Source: Chloroflexota bacterium
GTDB taxonomy: Bacteria; Chloroflexota; Dehalococcoidia; Lucifugimonadales; Lucifugimonadaceae
Direction of reading: 5' to 3'
NCBI GenBank assembly: GCA_002712125.1
Contig: PASL01000015.1
Coordinates: 9,882-21,107, forward strand
DNA length: 11,226 bases
A program made the translations under genes and the position numbers. The notes under the pieces were generated by a model. The model was given only the letters and a program-made list of their open reading frames with translations, was not told where the DNA came from and searched no databases. This document shows positions 1 through 6,802 of the stretch, piece after piece (position 1 is the first letter of the stretch; every line of letters begins with the position of its first letter).

Positions 1-201
1 CAAAACTTTACTAGAGTTATTCATAAAAAAAATTTCTATTTTTATTTTTTCAAAAATTTTACCATCCCAATTTTCACAGTCGACAGGATGATTTACTTGT
101 ATTGTTTTTACTTTCTCTATAGTACTTTTAGGCTGGGAGCAAGAAATTAATGCTAAAAAAATCAATAATGCTATGATAGCTATGATTCTTATATTTTTCA
201 T
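1..201 (-). CDS. Putative lipoprotein, N-terminal part (runs off the window)
   Basis: This open frame starts at an ATG at 201 and continues without a stop for 67 codons to the window edge, so the 3' part is missing. The N-terminus is a clear lipoprotein signal peptide: a short basic start (MKNIR), a hydrophobic core at about residues 6-19, and the lipobox LISC with the acylated cysteine at residue 21, followed by SQPK. The mature part carries a second Cys at about residue 41 (PVDCENWDG) and shows no family I recognise. The product should be anchored to the outer face of the cytoplasmic membrane. The start lies only 3 nt after the stop of the enolase-superfamily gene, with no strong Shine-Dalgarno sequence, so translational coupling in the same transcript is likely. 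It could be the N-terminus of a solute-binding or other surface lipoprotein, but the visible part cannot decide this. Confidence 0.75.
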   Translation of the reverse strand, partial: MKNIRIIAIIALLIFLALISCSQPKSTIEKVKTIQVNHPVDCENWDGKIFEKIKIEIFFMNNSSKVL

Positions 202-204
202 AAA

Positions 205-1323
205 TTATTTTCTAGGGTCTATTAATTTCGTGGGTTTATCAACAGCTCTCTCTCTCATCTTATTGAGGTTGTATGATAATCCTAAGCCTGGTGAATCAGG
301 TACTTTGATTGAACCATCAACCGGTTCGAATTTTTCATCTAGTATCGAATCATGATCCTTAATTGATACTTTTTCAATATTATATTCTTGAAAATATGGA
401 TAATTGTTACTGCTAGAAATTATATGAGCATGTGCGGCTGTGGAACCATATGGTTGAGTATTGTGAGTAGTTAGAATAGCATTTTTAGATGATAAAGCGC
501 TTTCAATTCTTATGTGTTCAGTTATTCCGCCAACTTTGACTACATCAGGTTGCATTATATCTGGTTTTCCATACTCAAATAATCTCATATGTTCCCATCT
601 TGTAAATGCATTTTCGCCAGCGGCTATTGGAATATCCAACTTTTCTGAAACTCTAGATAAACCTTCCATATCTTTCATGGATTTTACTGGTTCTTCGAAA
701 TGAAAAACATTTAAGTCCTGAAGTTGTTTACCTATTTCTATAGCATGAGAAACAGAATAGGCTCCATTAACATCGACCATGATTTCCACTTGATTTCCTA
801 ATTCTTTTCTAATTTCTTTTACGGTGTTTATTGTATTATCATTTAACTCATCATCTATTTTTGATGGGTTAGCTGAATGCATTTTGTAAGCCTTATAACC
901 TTGATCGAAAAACTTTCCAACTCTTGTAGCTTCTTCTTTAGGGGACAGATCTCTTCTAAGAGAACTAGCATATAATGCAATTTTTTCTTTTTGTTTTCCG
1001 CCAATTAATTTATGAATTGGTTGATTAAGAACTTTACCTTTTATATCCCATAATGCTATATCAATACCAGATGCAGCTGTTAATAGAGTTCCCAGCGGTC
1101 CCATTGTGGCTGCAGAATTTAGCATGTCTTCCCAAATTTCATTGTTGTTAAATGGCGATTTTCCTATTACTAATGGAGCGAAAACCGTATCAATAACAGT
1201 TTTTGTTACGTATGGTGATCTTCTAAAACATTCTCCAAAACCAATTATCCCTTCATCTGTATTTATTACTACGTAAGGATATTGTTCATCTAAAACTAAA
1301 CACTCTACAGATACTACTTTCAT
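205..1323 (-). CDS. Enolase-superfamily enzyme, mandelate racemase/muconate lactonizing type (acid-sugar dehydratase-like)
   Basis: A complete protein of 372 residues, the usual length for the family. The N-terminal capping domain (about 1-120) is followed by a TIM-barrel. Metal ligands are visible at the ends of three strands: D184 (MVDVN), E210 or E211 (HFEEP) and E237 (AAGEN). The second half has the His-Asp dyad of the mandelate racemase subgroup, D260 (QPDVVKVGG) and H287 (TTHN), and E313 (QEY) at the position of the glutamate that stabilises the enolate. The strand-2 motif is K147-M-H149 instead of the more common K-x-K. Such enzymes remove the proton alpha to a carboxylate of sugar acids or related acids with Mg2+, usually in the cytoplasm. 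The substrate cannot be told from the sequence. The start has a good Shine-Dalgarno (AGAGGA, about 6 nt away) and overlaps the ispH stop as ATGA, so it is co-transcribed with ispH. Confidence 0.93.
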   Translation of the reverse strand: MKVVSVECLVLDEQYPYVVINTDEGIIGFGECFRRSPYVTKTVIDTVFAPLVIGKSPFNNNEIWEDMLNSAATMGPLGTLLTAASGIDIALWDIKGKVLNQPIHKLIGGKQKEKIALYASSLRRDLSPKEEATRVGKFFDQGYKAYKMHSANPSKIDDELNDNTINTVKEIRKELGNQVEIMVDVNGAYSVSHAIEIGKQLQDLNVFHFEEPVKSMKDMEGLSRVSEKLDIPIAAGENAFTRWEHMRLFEYGKPDIMQPDVVKVGGITEHIRIESALSSKNAILTTHNTQPYGSTAAHAHIISSSNNYPYFQEYNIEKVSIKDHDSILDEKFEPVDGSIKVPDSPGLGLSYNLNKMRERAVDKPTKLIDPRK

Positions 1324-2243
1324 TTCTTTTCCTCTGAAAAAACTTCCTTTACTTTTTTCGGCATTGAAAAAATTGTTTTTCTCTCCCCTGGACCTACATC
1401 ATGTATTATTTTTGGATTAATTGCACTAATTACAGATTGGACCTGTTTTTCTGGTGTAGATGCCCCAGATGTAATTCCGATTTTACTCACGTTTTTTAGC
1501 CAATTCATGTCTAATTCCTCTGGTCCATTAATTAAGTATGCTGGTACACCTTTTTTTATAGCAACGTCTCGTAATCGATTACAATTTGAACTATTACTAG
1601 CACCTATGACAAGCACAATTTCAGTTAGGTCAGCTAATTCAATAGCAGCTTGTTGGCGATTAGTTGTGGCATAGCATATATCATTTCTTATAACAGCATC
1701 AGGTTTAGATTGTAAAATTTTTTTTATTGTTTTTGATGTATCATCAACCGAAAGAGTAGTTTGAGTTAAAACAGCTACTTTTTCATCATTTTCATAATTC
1801 GGCAAAACCCAATCATCTCTATCATCGATTATTTCCATATCAGATTGCCCTGTTGTTCCTATTACTTCTTGGTGCCCTTTATGTCCAACTAAGATAATTT
1901 TTTTCCCTTCTTTTTTATATTTTTTTGCTTCGTTATGCACTCTTGTAACTAAAGGGCATGTAGCATCTAGGACGGTTAGGTTTTTCTTTTTTGCATCTTG
2001 GTAATCCTTAGGTGGAGAACCGTGAGCACTAAATACAACAACTGAGTTGTTTGGAACTTCACTAACTTTTTCGACTGTTATTGCTCCCATTTTTTCGACG
2101 TCATCAACTACTTTTGGATTATGAACTATTTGATGCTTTACGTACACAGGTTTACCATATTTTTCCACAGCCATTTTGACAATGTCAACAGCCAAATCTA
2201 CTCCTGCACAAAAACCTCTTGGTGTGGCTAAATATACTTCCAT
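1320..2243 (-). CDS. ispH: 4-hydroxy-3-methylbut-2-enyl diphosphate reductase (IspH/LytB)
   Basis: IspH catalyses the last step of the MEP (non-mevalonate) isoprenoid pathway, reducing HMBPP to IPP and DMAPP with a [4Fe-4S] cluster in the cytoplasm. All three cluster cysteines are present: C12 (RGFCAGV), C96 (DATCPLVT) and C190 (NDICYAT). So are the diphosphate-binding and catalytic residues H41 (IVHNP), H74 (SAHGS), H124 and E126 (GHKGHQEVIGT), the T-T-L-S motif at 162-165, S218/S219/N220 (NSSNCNRL) and S262 (SGAST). I place the start at 2243, giving 307 residues: MEVYLATPRGFCAGV matches the usual family N-terminus and AAAGGAA lies just upstream. An in-frame ATG at 2276 would add 11 residues that the family does not need. 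The stop overlaps the next gene's start as ATGA. Confidence 0.97.
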   Translation of the reverse strand: MEVYLATPRGFCAGVDLAVDIVKMAVEKYGKPVYVKHQIVHNPKVVDDVEKMGAITVEKVSEVPNNSVVVFSAHGSPPKDYQDAKKKNLTVLDATCPLVTRVHNEAKKYKKEGKKIILVGHKGHQEVIGTTGQSDMEIIDDRDDWVLPNYENDEKVAVLTQTTLSVDDTSKTIKKILQSKPDAVIRNDICYATTNRQQAAIELADLTEIVLVIGASNSSNCNRLRDVAIKKGVPAYLINGPEELDMNWLKNVSKIGITSGASTPEKQVQSVISAINPKIIHDVGPGERKTIFSMPKKVKEVFSEEKK

Positions 2244-2298
2244 TATTTCCTTTGAATACAAATTTTGTAATTTCAATTTTAAACTTTATTTCCAATTT

Positions 2299-2327
2299 AG
2301 TATATGGGTGTTGAATATTGTTTTACA
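2299..2327 (-). promoter_or_regulatory. Possible ispH promoter
   Basis: On the minus strand, TATACT (2304-2299) is a good -10 match. TGTAAA (2327-2322), 17 nt upstream, is a poor -35. The site lies about 55 nt before the preferred ispH start, in the only gap between divergent transcripts. In a genome this AT-rich, -10-like hexamers arise often by chance. Confidence 0.3.
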
Positions 2328-2350
2328 TTAATTTCTATAAATGATAGATT
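2322..2350 (+). promoter_or_regulatory. Possible prs promoter
   Basis: TTTACA (2322-2327, five of six consensus bases) is followed after 17 nt by TAGATT (2345-2350, four of six). The predicted transcription start would fall inside the 19-bp palindrome just downstream. TATAAA at 2336-2341 is an alternative -10, with TTGAAT (2311-2316) as its -35 at a long 19-nt spacing. The candidate -35 is the same six bases as the weak -35 proposed for ispH on the other strand. Confidence 0.3.
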
Positions 2351-2352
2351 AA

Positions 2353-2371
2353 GTACTGTTAGTAACAGTAC
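2353..2371. repeat. 19-bp perfect palindrome in front of prs (possible operator or 5'-UTR hairpin)
   Basis: GTACTGTTAGTAACAGTAC is a perfect inverted repeat: nine bases on each side of a central G at 2362. It lies 33 nt upstream of the prs start and immediately after the candidate prs -10 box, a classic position for a repressor site. It is not followed by a T-run, so it is not a terminator. As RNA it could form a hairpin of 8 bp with a 3-nt loop. I do not recognise the motif as the site of a known regulator. Confidence 0.55.
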
Positions 2372-2403
2372 CAGCAAGTTAAATTTTAGTAAAGGTAAAA
2401 ATA

Positions 2404-3360
2404 ATGAATGGATTTAATGGGAAACCTGTAATTTTTTCTGGTAATTCTCATAGTGTTTTGGTTGAAGATATTTGTAAATATTTAGATCAAGATGTAGGAA
2501 AAATTCAAGTTTTCAAATTTGCTAATGATAATACATTTGTAAAAATATTAGAGAATGTTCGTCAGAAGGATGTATTTATACTTCAGTCCACGGTGGAGCC
2601 TGTAAATGATAACATTATGGAACTGCTTATAATGATAGATGCTGCAAAACGTGCATCCGCTGGAAGAATAACTGCAGTGGTTCCATTTTATAGTTATGCT
2701 AGAACTGATAAAAAAGACCAACCCAGAGTTCCTATTACAGGAAGACTAGTAGCTGACCTGCTTGAAACTGCGGGAGCAGATAGAGTGGTAATGGTTGATT
2801 TGCATGCTGGGCAAGTTCAAGGATTCTTCAAAGTTCCTGTAGATGAATTAACTGCAATGCCCAACTTAGTAAGATATTTTAAAGACAAGTCGGTGGAAGA
2901 TTGTGTGGTTGTGGCAACTGATATAGGAATTTCTAAAAAGGCAAGAGATTTTGCAAACTGGATTAATGTTCCATTGGCGATTGTTGAAAAAAGAAGACTG
3001 GGAAATGATGACCAAGTCCAAAGTTTAAATGTTATAGGTGAGGTTGCTTCAAAAAATATAATATTGTTTGATGACGAAATAAGCAGTGGGGGAACAATGA
3101 TAGCTGCGGCTGAAGCTATTCATAAAGCTGGAGCTAAGGACATTTATGCTGTTGCAACCCATGGTGTACTACCTGGCGATTCAGCAGTTAAATTAGTAAA
3201 AAATTCATATATAAAAGAGTTTGTAGTTACTGATACTGTTCCTATATCTGCTACTAAACAGCATGAAAAGATCAAGGTTATATCAATTGCTCCATTATTA
3301 GGTGAGGCAATTAGAAGAATTCATGAGGGAAAATCAGTAGGGCAGTTATTTTCTCATTAA
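2404..3360 (+). CDS. prs: Ribose-phosphate pyrophosphokinase (PRPP synthetase)
   Basis: Prs transfers pyrophosphate from ATP to ribose 5-phosphate, making PRPP for purine, pyrimidine, histidine, tryptophan and NAD synthesis in the cytoplasm. The 318-residue length is typical. Recognisable parts are QSTVEPVNDNIMELLIMIDA (61-80), the flexible-loop region YARTDKKDQPRVPIT (98-112), the metal-binding DLHA (132-135), the catalytic-arm KRR (196-198), and the PRPP loop FDDEISSGGT (222-231). Several positions differ from the common class I form: FANDN (39-43) where FSDGE is usual, ATDIGISKKAR (171-181) where PDxGGxxRAR is usual, and SSGGT where DTAGT is usual. These changes read as a coherent sub-family and not as decay. 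The start is supported by AAAGG 8 nt upstream. It is the first gene of the rightward block, 58 nt before secA. Confidence 0.95.
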   Translation: MNGFNGKPVIFSGNSHSVLVEDICKYLDQDVGKIQVFKFANDNTFVKILENVRQKDVFILQSTVEPVNDNIMELLIMIDAAKRASAGRITAVVPFYSYARTDKKDQPRVPITGRLVADLLETAGADRVVMVDLHAGQVQGFFKVPVDELTAMPNLVRYFKDKSVEDCVVVATDIGISKKARDFANWINVPLAIVEKRRLGNDDQVQSLNVIGEVASKNIILFDDEISSGGTMIAAAEAIHKAGAKDIYAVATHGVLPGDSAVKLVKNSYIKEFVVTDTVPISATKQHEKIKVISIAPLLGEAIRRIHEGKSVGQLFSH

Positions 3361-3367
3361 TAATATC

Positions 3368-3385
3368 TTGTAATCATAATTACAA
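3368..3385 (+). other. Small AT-rich hairpin between prs and secA
   Basis: TTGTAAT and ATTACAA form a 7-bp inverted repeat around a CATA loop just after the prs stop. A second pair, TGTAAA (3388-3393) and TTTACA (3405-3410), follows at once and encloses AAAAATATTTTT. The T-run is short and the stems have almost no G or C, so this is at best a weak attenuator, an mRNA 3'-end structure or a chance product of base composition. Confidence 0.25.
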
Positions 3386-3418
3386 CATGTAAAAATATTT
3401 TTCATTTACAATAATAAT

Positions 3419-6049
3419 ATGTTCAATATTTTAAATAAAATACTAGGTGATTCCAATGAAAAAGCATTAGGAAAGCTTAATCCCATACTTGAAAAAGTTA
3501 ATGATCTAGAAGGAAAATTTAGTTTATTAAGTGAAATTGAACTAAAAGAATACACAGAAAAATTAAAAGTTGATCTTGGTAATGGATCTTCACTTGATGA
3601 GATTCTACCAGAAGCTTTTTCATTAGTTAGAGAAGCTGCAAAAAGAGTCTTGGGTATGAGGCATTTTGATGTGCAAATTATAGGAGGAATAATACTTCAC
3701 CAGGGTAAAATCTCAGAAATGAGAACAGGAGAAGGAAAAACTCTTGTGGCCACATTACCAACTTTTCTAAATGCTCTTTCAGGTGATGGTGTTCATTTGA
3801 TTACTGTTAATGACTACTTAGCTAAAAGAGATGCTGAATGGATGGGGAAAATATATCAATTTTTAGGATTATCAATTGGGTGTCTTCAGAATAATAAATC
3901 TCTAATTTTAATTTCTGATGATAAAAATATTAATGATATGAAAATAGAAGGTTCTTTCTATATATGTTCTAGAAAAGAAGCATATGAATGTGATATCACC
4001 TATGGTACAAATAATGAGTTTGGTTTTGACTATCTTAGAGATAATATGATAGATAATTATGAACAAAAAGTTCAAAAATCTAGAAATTTTGCAATAGTTG
4101 ATGAAGTGGATAATATACTTATCGATGAGGCAAGAACTCCACTCATCATTTCTGGTCCTGCTAAAGAACAAACAGGAGAATATAAAAGATTTTCTAAACT
4201 TGCAAAAAGATTACACCAAGGTAGAGATTTTGAGATAGAGGAAAAAAGAAAAAATATTTCTTTAACAGAAGAAGGAATAAAAAATATTGAAAATATTTTA
4301 GGAATAAATAACCTATACTCCCCAGAAAATAATGTACTATCTCATTTTGCAGAAAATGCTATTAGAGCTGAATTTGTTTATGAAAAGAATAGAGAATATG
4401 TATTACAAAATAATCAAATAATCATCGTTGACGAATTTACTGGAAGACTGATGACAGGAAGAAGATTTTCAGATGGTTTGCACCAAGCATTAGAGGCTAA
4501 GGAAAATGTATCAATTCAGAGAGAATCTATAACTTATGCAACTATTACTTTACAGAACTATTTTAGAATGTACAAAAAATTGTCTGGTATGACGGGAACA
4601 GCAAGTACAGAAGCTGAAGAGATGGAAAAAATCTATGGCCTTGAAGTTATAGAAGTACCAACAAATAAAGAAAGTTTGAGAGTTGATCATGGTGATTACA
4701 TATATATTAATGAGAATGCTAAGTGGAACGCAATAGTTGAAAAAGTTAGCGAATTAAACAAGGATTCTAGACCTGTATTGATTGGTACGACTACCATAGA
4801 AAAGTCTGAACATTTATCCAAACTATTATCAAAAAGAAATATTTCGCATAATGTATTAAATGCAAAATTTCACGAAAAAGAGGCACAAATTATTGAAGAG
4901 GCTGGTATACCTGGTGCGGTAACTGTTGCTACTAATATGGCAGGACGAGGAACAGATATAATTCTGGGAGGAAAACCCAAGACGGATGAACAGGTTGATG
5001 ATGATTGGGAGAAAAATCATAATTTTGTTGTAGAAAATGGGGGGTTATTTGTTATTGGAACCGAAAGACATGAATCTAGAAGAATAGATAATCAGCTTAG
5101 GGGAAGATGTGGTAGGCAAGGAGATCCAGGAGAAACTCAATTCTATCTTTCCACTGAAGATGAAATAGTTAAGCGTTTTGGTGGTGATAGGATAAAGGGC
5201 GCGATGAATTTACTTCGATGGGAGGATGATATTCCCATCGAAAATAGAATTGTTTCAAAATCAGTTGAAACTGCACAAACCAAAGTTGAAGCACAAAATT
5301 TTGAGATTCGGAAATATTTAGTTGATTATGATGACGTTATGAATACTCAGAGAGATGTTATCTATAAACTGAGAGACCAGGCCTTATCAGGCGAAAATAT
5401 TAAGGACTTACTATTAAATTACATTCATGAGGAAATAGATCTAATAATTAATAATCATAATGAAATTGACTCAAGTTTTTATAGAGATATTACTAAAATT
5501 ATTCCAAAAGATGAATTTGCTGAAGAAGAAATCAATGATTATATTGACAGTCAAATAGACTTAAAGCAATCATTATATGAATTTACTGAAAAACTTTATA
5601 TTTCTAGAATAGAAAATATTGGGGATTCAATCATTTCAGAATTTTCTAAAGCAGTGTTATTGAAATCCTTAGATGAAAATTGGGTTGAGCATTTGACTTC
5701 TATGGATAGCATGAGACAAGGTATAGGACTAGAAGCAGCAGGCCAAAGAGATCCTTTAGTTGCATATAAAAGAACAGGATATGCAATGTTCCAAAATCTT
5801 AATGACACTATACGCAGTAGTGTAAGTATGTTGTTTTTTCATGCTTCCGCAGCTTATGCTTCAGGTAATCAAGGTAAAATAAGTAAATTTTCGAACGAAC
5901 CATCTGTAATGAGTAATGCTAAGAATAATGAGCAATCTTCTCATGTTTCTAGTCTTTCTAATATACCTACTCATTCTTCCAATGGAAGAAAATTATCACG
6001 TTCTGAAAGAAGAAAAATTGAGAGAGATCAAAGAAAAAATAAGAAATAA
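3419..6049 (+). CDS. secA: Preprotein translocase ATPase subunit SecA
   Basis: SecA is the ATPase motor that pushes preproteins through SecYEG at the cytoplasmic membrane. This copy is complete at 876 residues. Motifs in order: Walker A MRTGEGKT (101-108), VNDYLAKRDAEWM (130-142), YGTNNEFGFDYLRDNM (195-210), the DEVD box (228-231), DEFTGR (338-343), LSGMTGTA (388-395), NMAGRGTDI (506-514), QLRGRCGRQGDPG (559-571) and the scaffold/wing segment LKSLDENWVEHL (748-759). Compared with E. coli SecA there is an insertion of roughly 20-25 residues at about 157-188, before the KREAY-like stretch. The C-terminal linker (about 811-857) is Ser/Asn-rich and ends in a basic tail (SRSERRKIERDQRKNKK) with no cysteines, so the usual zinc-binding CxCxSG(K) segment is absent. 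The start MFNILNKILGDSNEKAL fits the family, although no Shine-Dalgarno is visible. The 3' end overlaps the next gene. Confidence 0.97.
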   Translation: MFNILNKILGDSNEKALGKLNPILEKVNDLEGKFSLLSEIELKEYTEKLKVDLGNGSSLDEILPEAFSLVREAAKRVLGMRHFDVQIIGGIILHQGKISEMRTGEGKTLVATLPTFLNALSGDGVHLITVNDYLAKRDAEWMGKIYQFLGLSIGCLQNNKSLILISDDKNINDMKIEGSFYICSRKEAYECDITYGTNNEFGFDYLRDNMIDNYEQKVQKSRNFAIVDEVDNILIDEARTPLIISGPAKEQTGEYKRFSKLAKRLHQGRDFEIEEKRKNISLTEEGIKNIENILGINNLYSPENNVLSHFAENAIRAEFVYEKNREYVLQNNQIIIVDEFTGRLMTGRRFSDGLHQALEAKENVSIQRESITYATITLQNYFRMYKKLSGMTGTASTEAEEMEKIYGLEVIEVPTNKESLRVDHGDYIYINENAKWNAIVEKVSELNKDSRPVLIGTTTIEKSEHLSKLLSKRNISHNVLNAKFHEKEAQIIEEAGIPGAVTVATNMAGRGTDIILGGKPKTDEQVDDDWEKNHNFVVENGGLFVIGTERHESRRIDNQLRGRCGRQGDPGETQFYLSTEDEIVKRFGGDRIKGAMNLLRWEDDIPIENRIVSKSVETAQTKVEAQNFEIRKYLVDYDDVMNTQRDVIYKLRDQALSGENIKDLLLNYIHEEIDLIINNHNEIDSSFYRDITKIIPKDEFAEEEINDYIDSQIDLKQSLYEFTEKLYISRIENIGDSIISEFSKAVLLKSLDENWVEHLTSMDSMRQGIGLEAAGQRDPLVAYKRTGYAMFQNLNDTIRSSVSMLFFHASAAYASGNQGKISKFSNEPSVMSNAKNNEQSSHVSSLSNIPTHSSNGRKLSRSERRKIERDQRKNKK

Positions 6050-6764
6050 CGAGATAACTTATTTATCTGATGAAAAACTTATTCAAGAAGTTATATTTCA
6101 ACTCGATAACAATATTAATAACGATAAAAAAAAATGGAAACAATCATTATTTGATGTAATTCGTAAATGGAAACTTTCAAATGAAAAGTTTTCTACAAAT
6201 CAAATAAATTATCTAATTGGTGGAGAGGCTTTTAATTGGAAAACATTAGCAATAAGACTTGCTAGTCAATCAAAGAATTTATCAACTAATGAAGAATTTT
6301 GGAAATGGGTTAATGAGTCGGATCATAATGGTGACATACCAGAAAAAGACCTAAAAGATTTTCTCGGATACGAAAAATTTAGAGCTCATTTGTCTTATTT
6401 TTACGGAGTAATCGTAGAACAAGCACTCATTGCATCTGTTGAAGATTCTCAAATAAAGAAAACAATATCTTCAGGTATCTTGTCAAATAAAGAAGAAATA
6501 AAATCCGTTTATAATATTATTTATGGAGATTCTAGAGAGCACCTTTGGCAAATATTTAGAATGGAATATCAAATAGATATTTTGAGTACGTCTTTCTCAG
6601 TTAGTGATCAAGAATCATTCGTATATTGGCTTTTTAAGCTAAGATTACAAAATTCAGATCCCGCAAGGATTGCAAGTGATACCAAACAAGGTTTGATAAA
6701 ACTAGAAGAGATTAAAAATAGTAAAATATTAAGAAATAAAATCAGTAATCATAAAAGATTATAA
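5982..6764 (+). CDS. Uncharacterised protein, about 260 residues, between secA and valS
   Basis: I do not recognise this family. The frame is open from well inside secA to 6764. The ATG at 5982 gives 260 residues and a 68-bp overlap with secA. A TTG at 6018 (32-bp overlap, with a weak AAGAAG before it) is an alternative. The further upstream extension to 5916 is a hydrophobic stretch that looks like the shadow of the Ser-rich secA tail. The protein has no signal peptide, membrane segment or cysteine cluster. It is charged and probably helical, with many aromatic positions: KKKWKQSLFDVIRKWKL, EEFWKWVNESDHNGDIP, FRAHLSYFYGVIVEQALI, YGDSREHLWQIFRMEYQ, ESFVYWLFKLRLQNSDPARI. The frame stays open far beyond secA with sensible composition, so it is very likely real. 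Position suggests co-transcription with secA and valS. It is probably a lineage-specific cytoplasmic protein; function unknown. Confidence 0.82.
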   Translation: MEENYHVLKEEKLREIKEKIRNNEITYLSDEKLIQEVIFQLDNNINNDKKKWKQSLFDVIRKWKLSNEKFSTNQINYLIGGEAFNWKTLAIRLASQSKNLSTNEEFWKWVNESDHNGDIPEKDLKDFLGYEKFRAHLSYFYGVIVEQALIASVEDSQIKKTISSGILSNKEEIKSVYNIIYGDSREHLWQIFRMEYQIDILSTSFSVSDQESFVYWLFKLRLQNSDPARIASDTKQGLIKLEEIKNSKILRNKISNHKRL

Positions 6765-6802
6765 ATATAATATATGAATTATAAATTTATAAAACCACTC
6801 AA

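Noticed and set aside
2244..2276. Eleven-residue N-terminal extension of IspH from the ATG at 2276
   Set aside because: The downstream ATG at 2243 has a good Shine-Dalgarno and matches the family start, with C12 in the expected place.
3391..3402. AAAAATATTTTT palindrome before secA
   Set aside because: Pure A/T symmetry in a short AT-rich gap; too weak to call a terminator or operator on its own.
3908..4171. Open frame of 87 codons on the minus strand inside secA
   Set aside because: Antisense to conserved SecA motifs including the DEVD box; Ile/Phe/Tyr-rich composition is typical of a shadow frame.
5916..5981. Possible N-terminal extension of the gene after secA, giving a hydrophobic membrane-like leader
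   Set aside because: It lies wholly inside secA. The hydrophobic residues are what a Ser/Asn-rich tail gives in a shifted frame, and the ATG at 5982 or TTG at 6018 gives a more sensible cytoplasmic N-terminus.
6779..6792. 14-bp perfect palindrome TTATAAATTTATAA before valS
   Set aside because: It is made only of A and T in a very AT-rich gap, so it is expected by chance. No promoter spacing or T-run supports a role.
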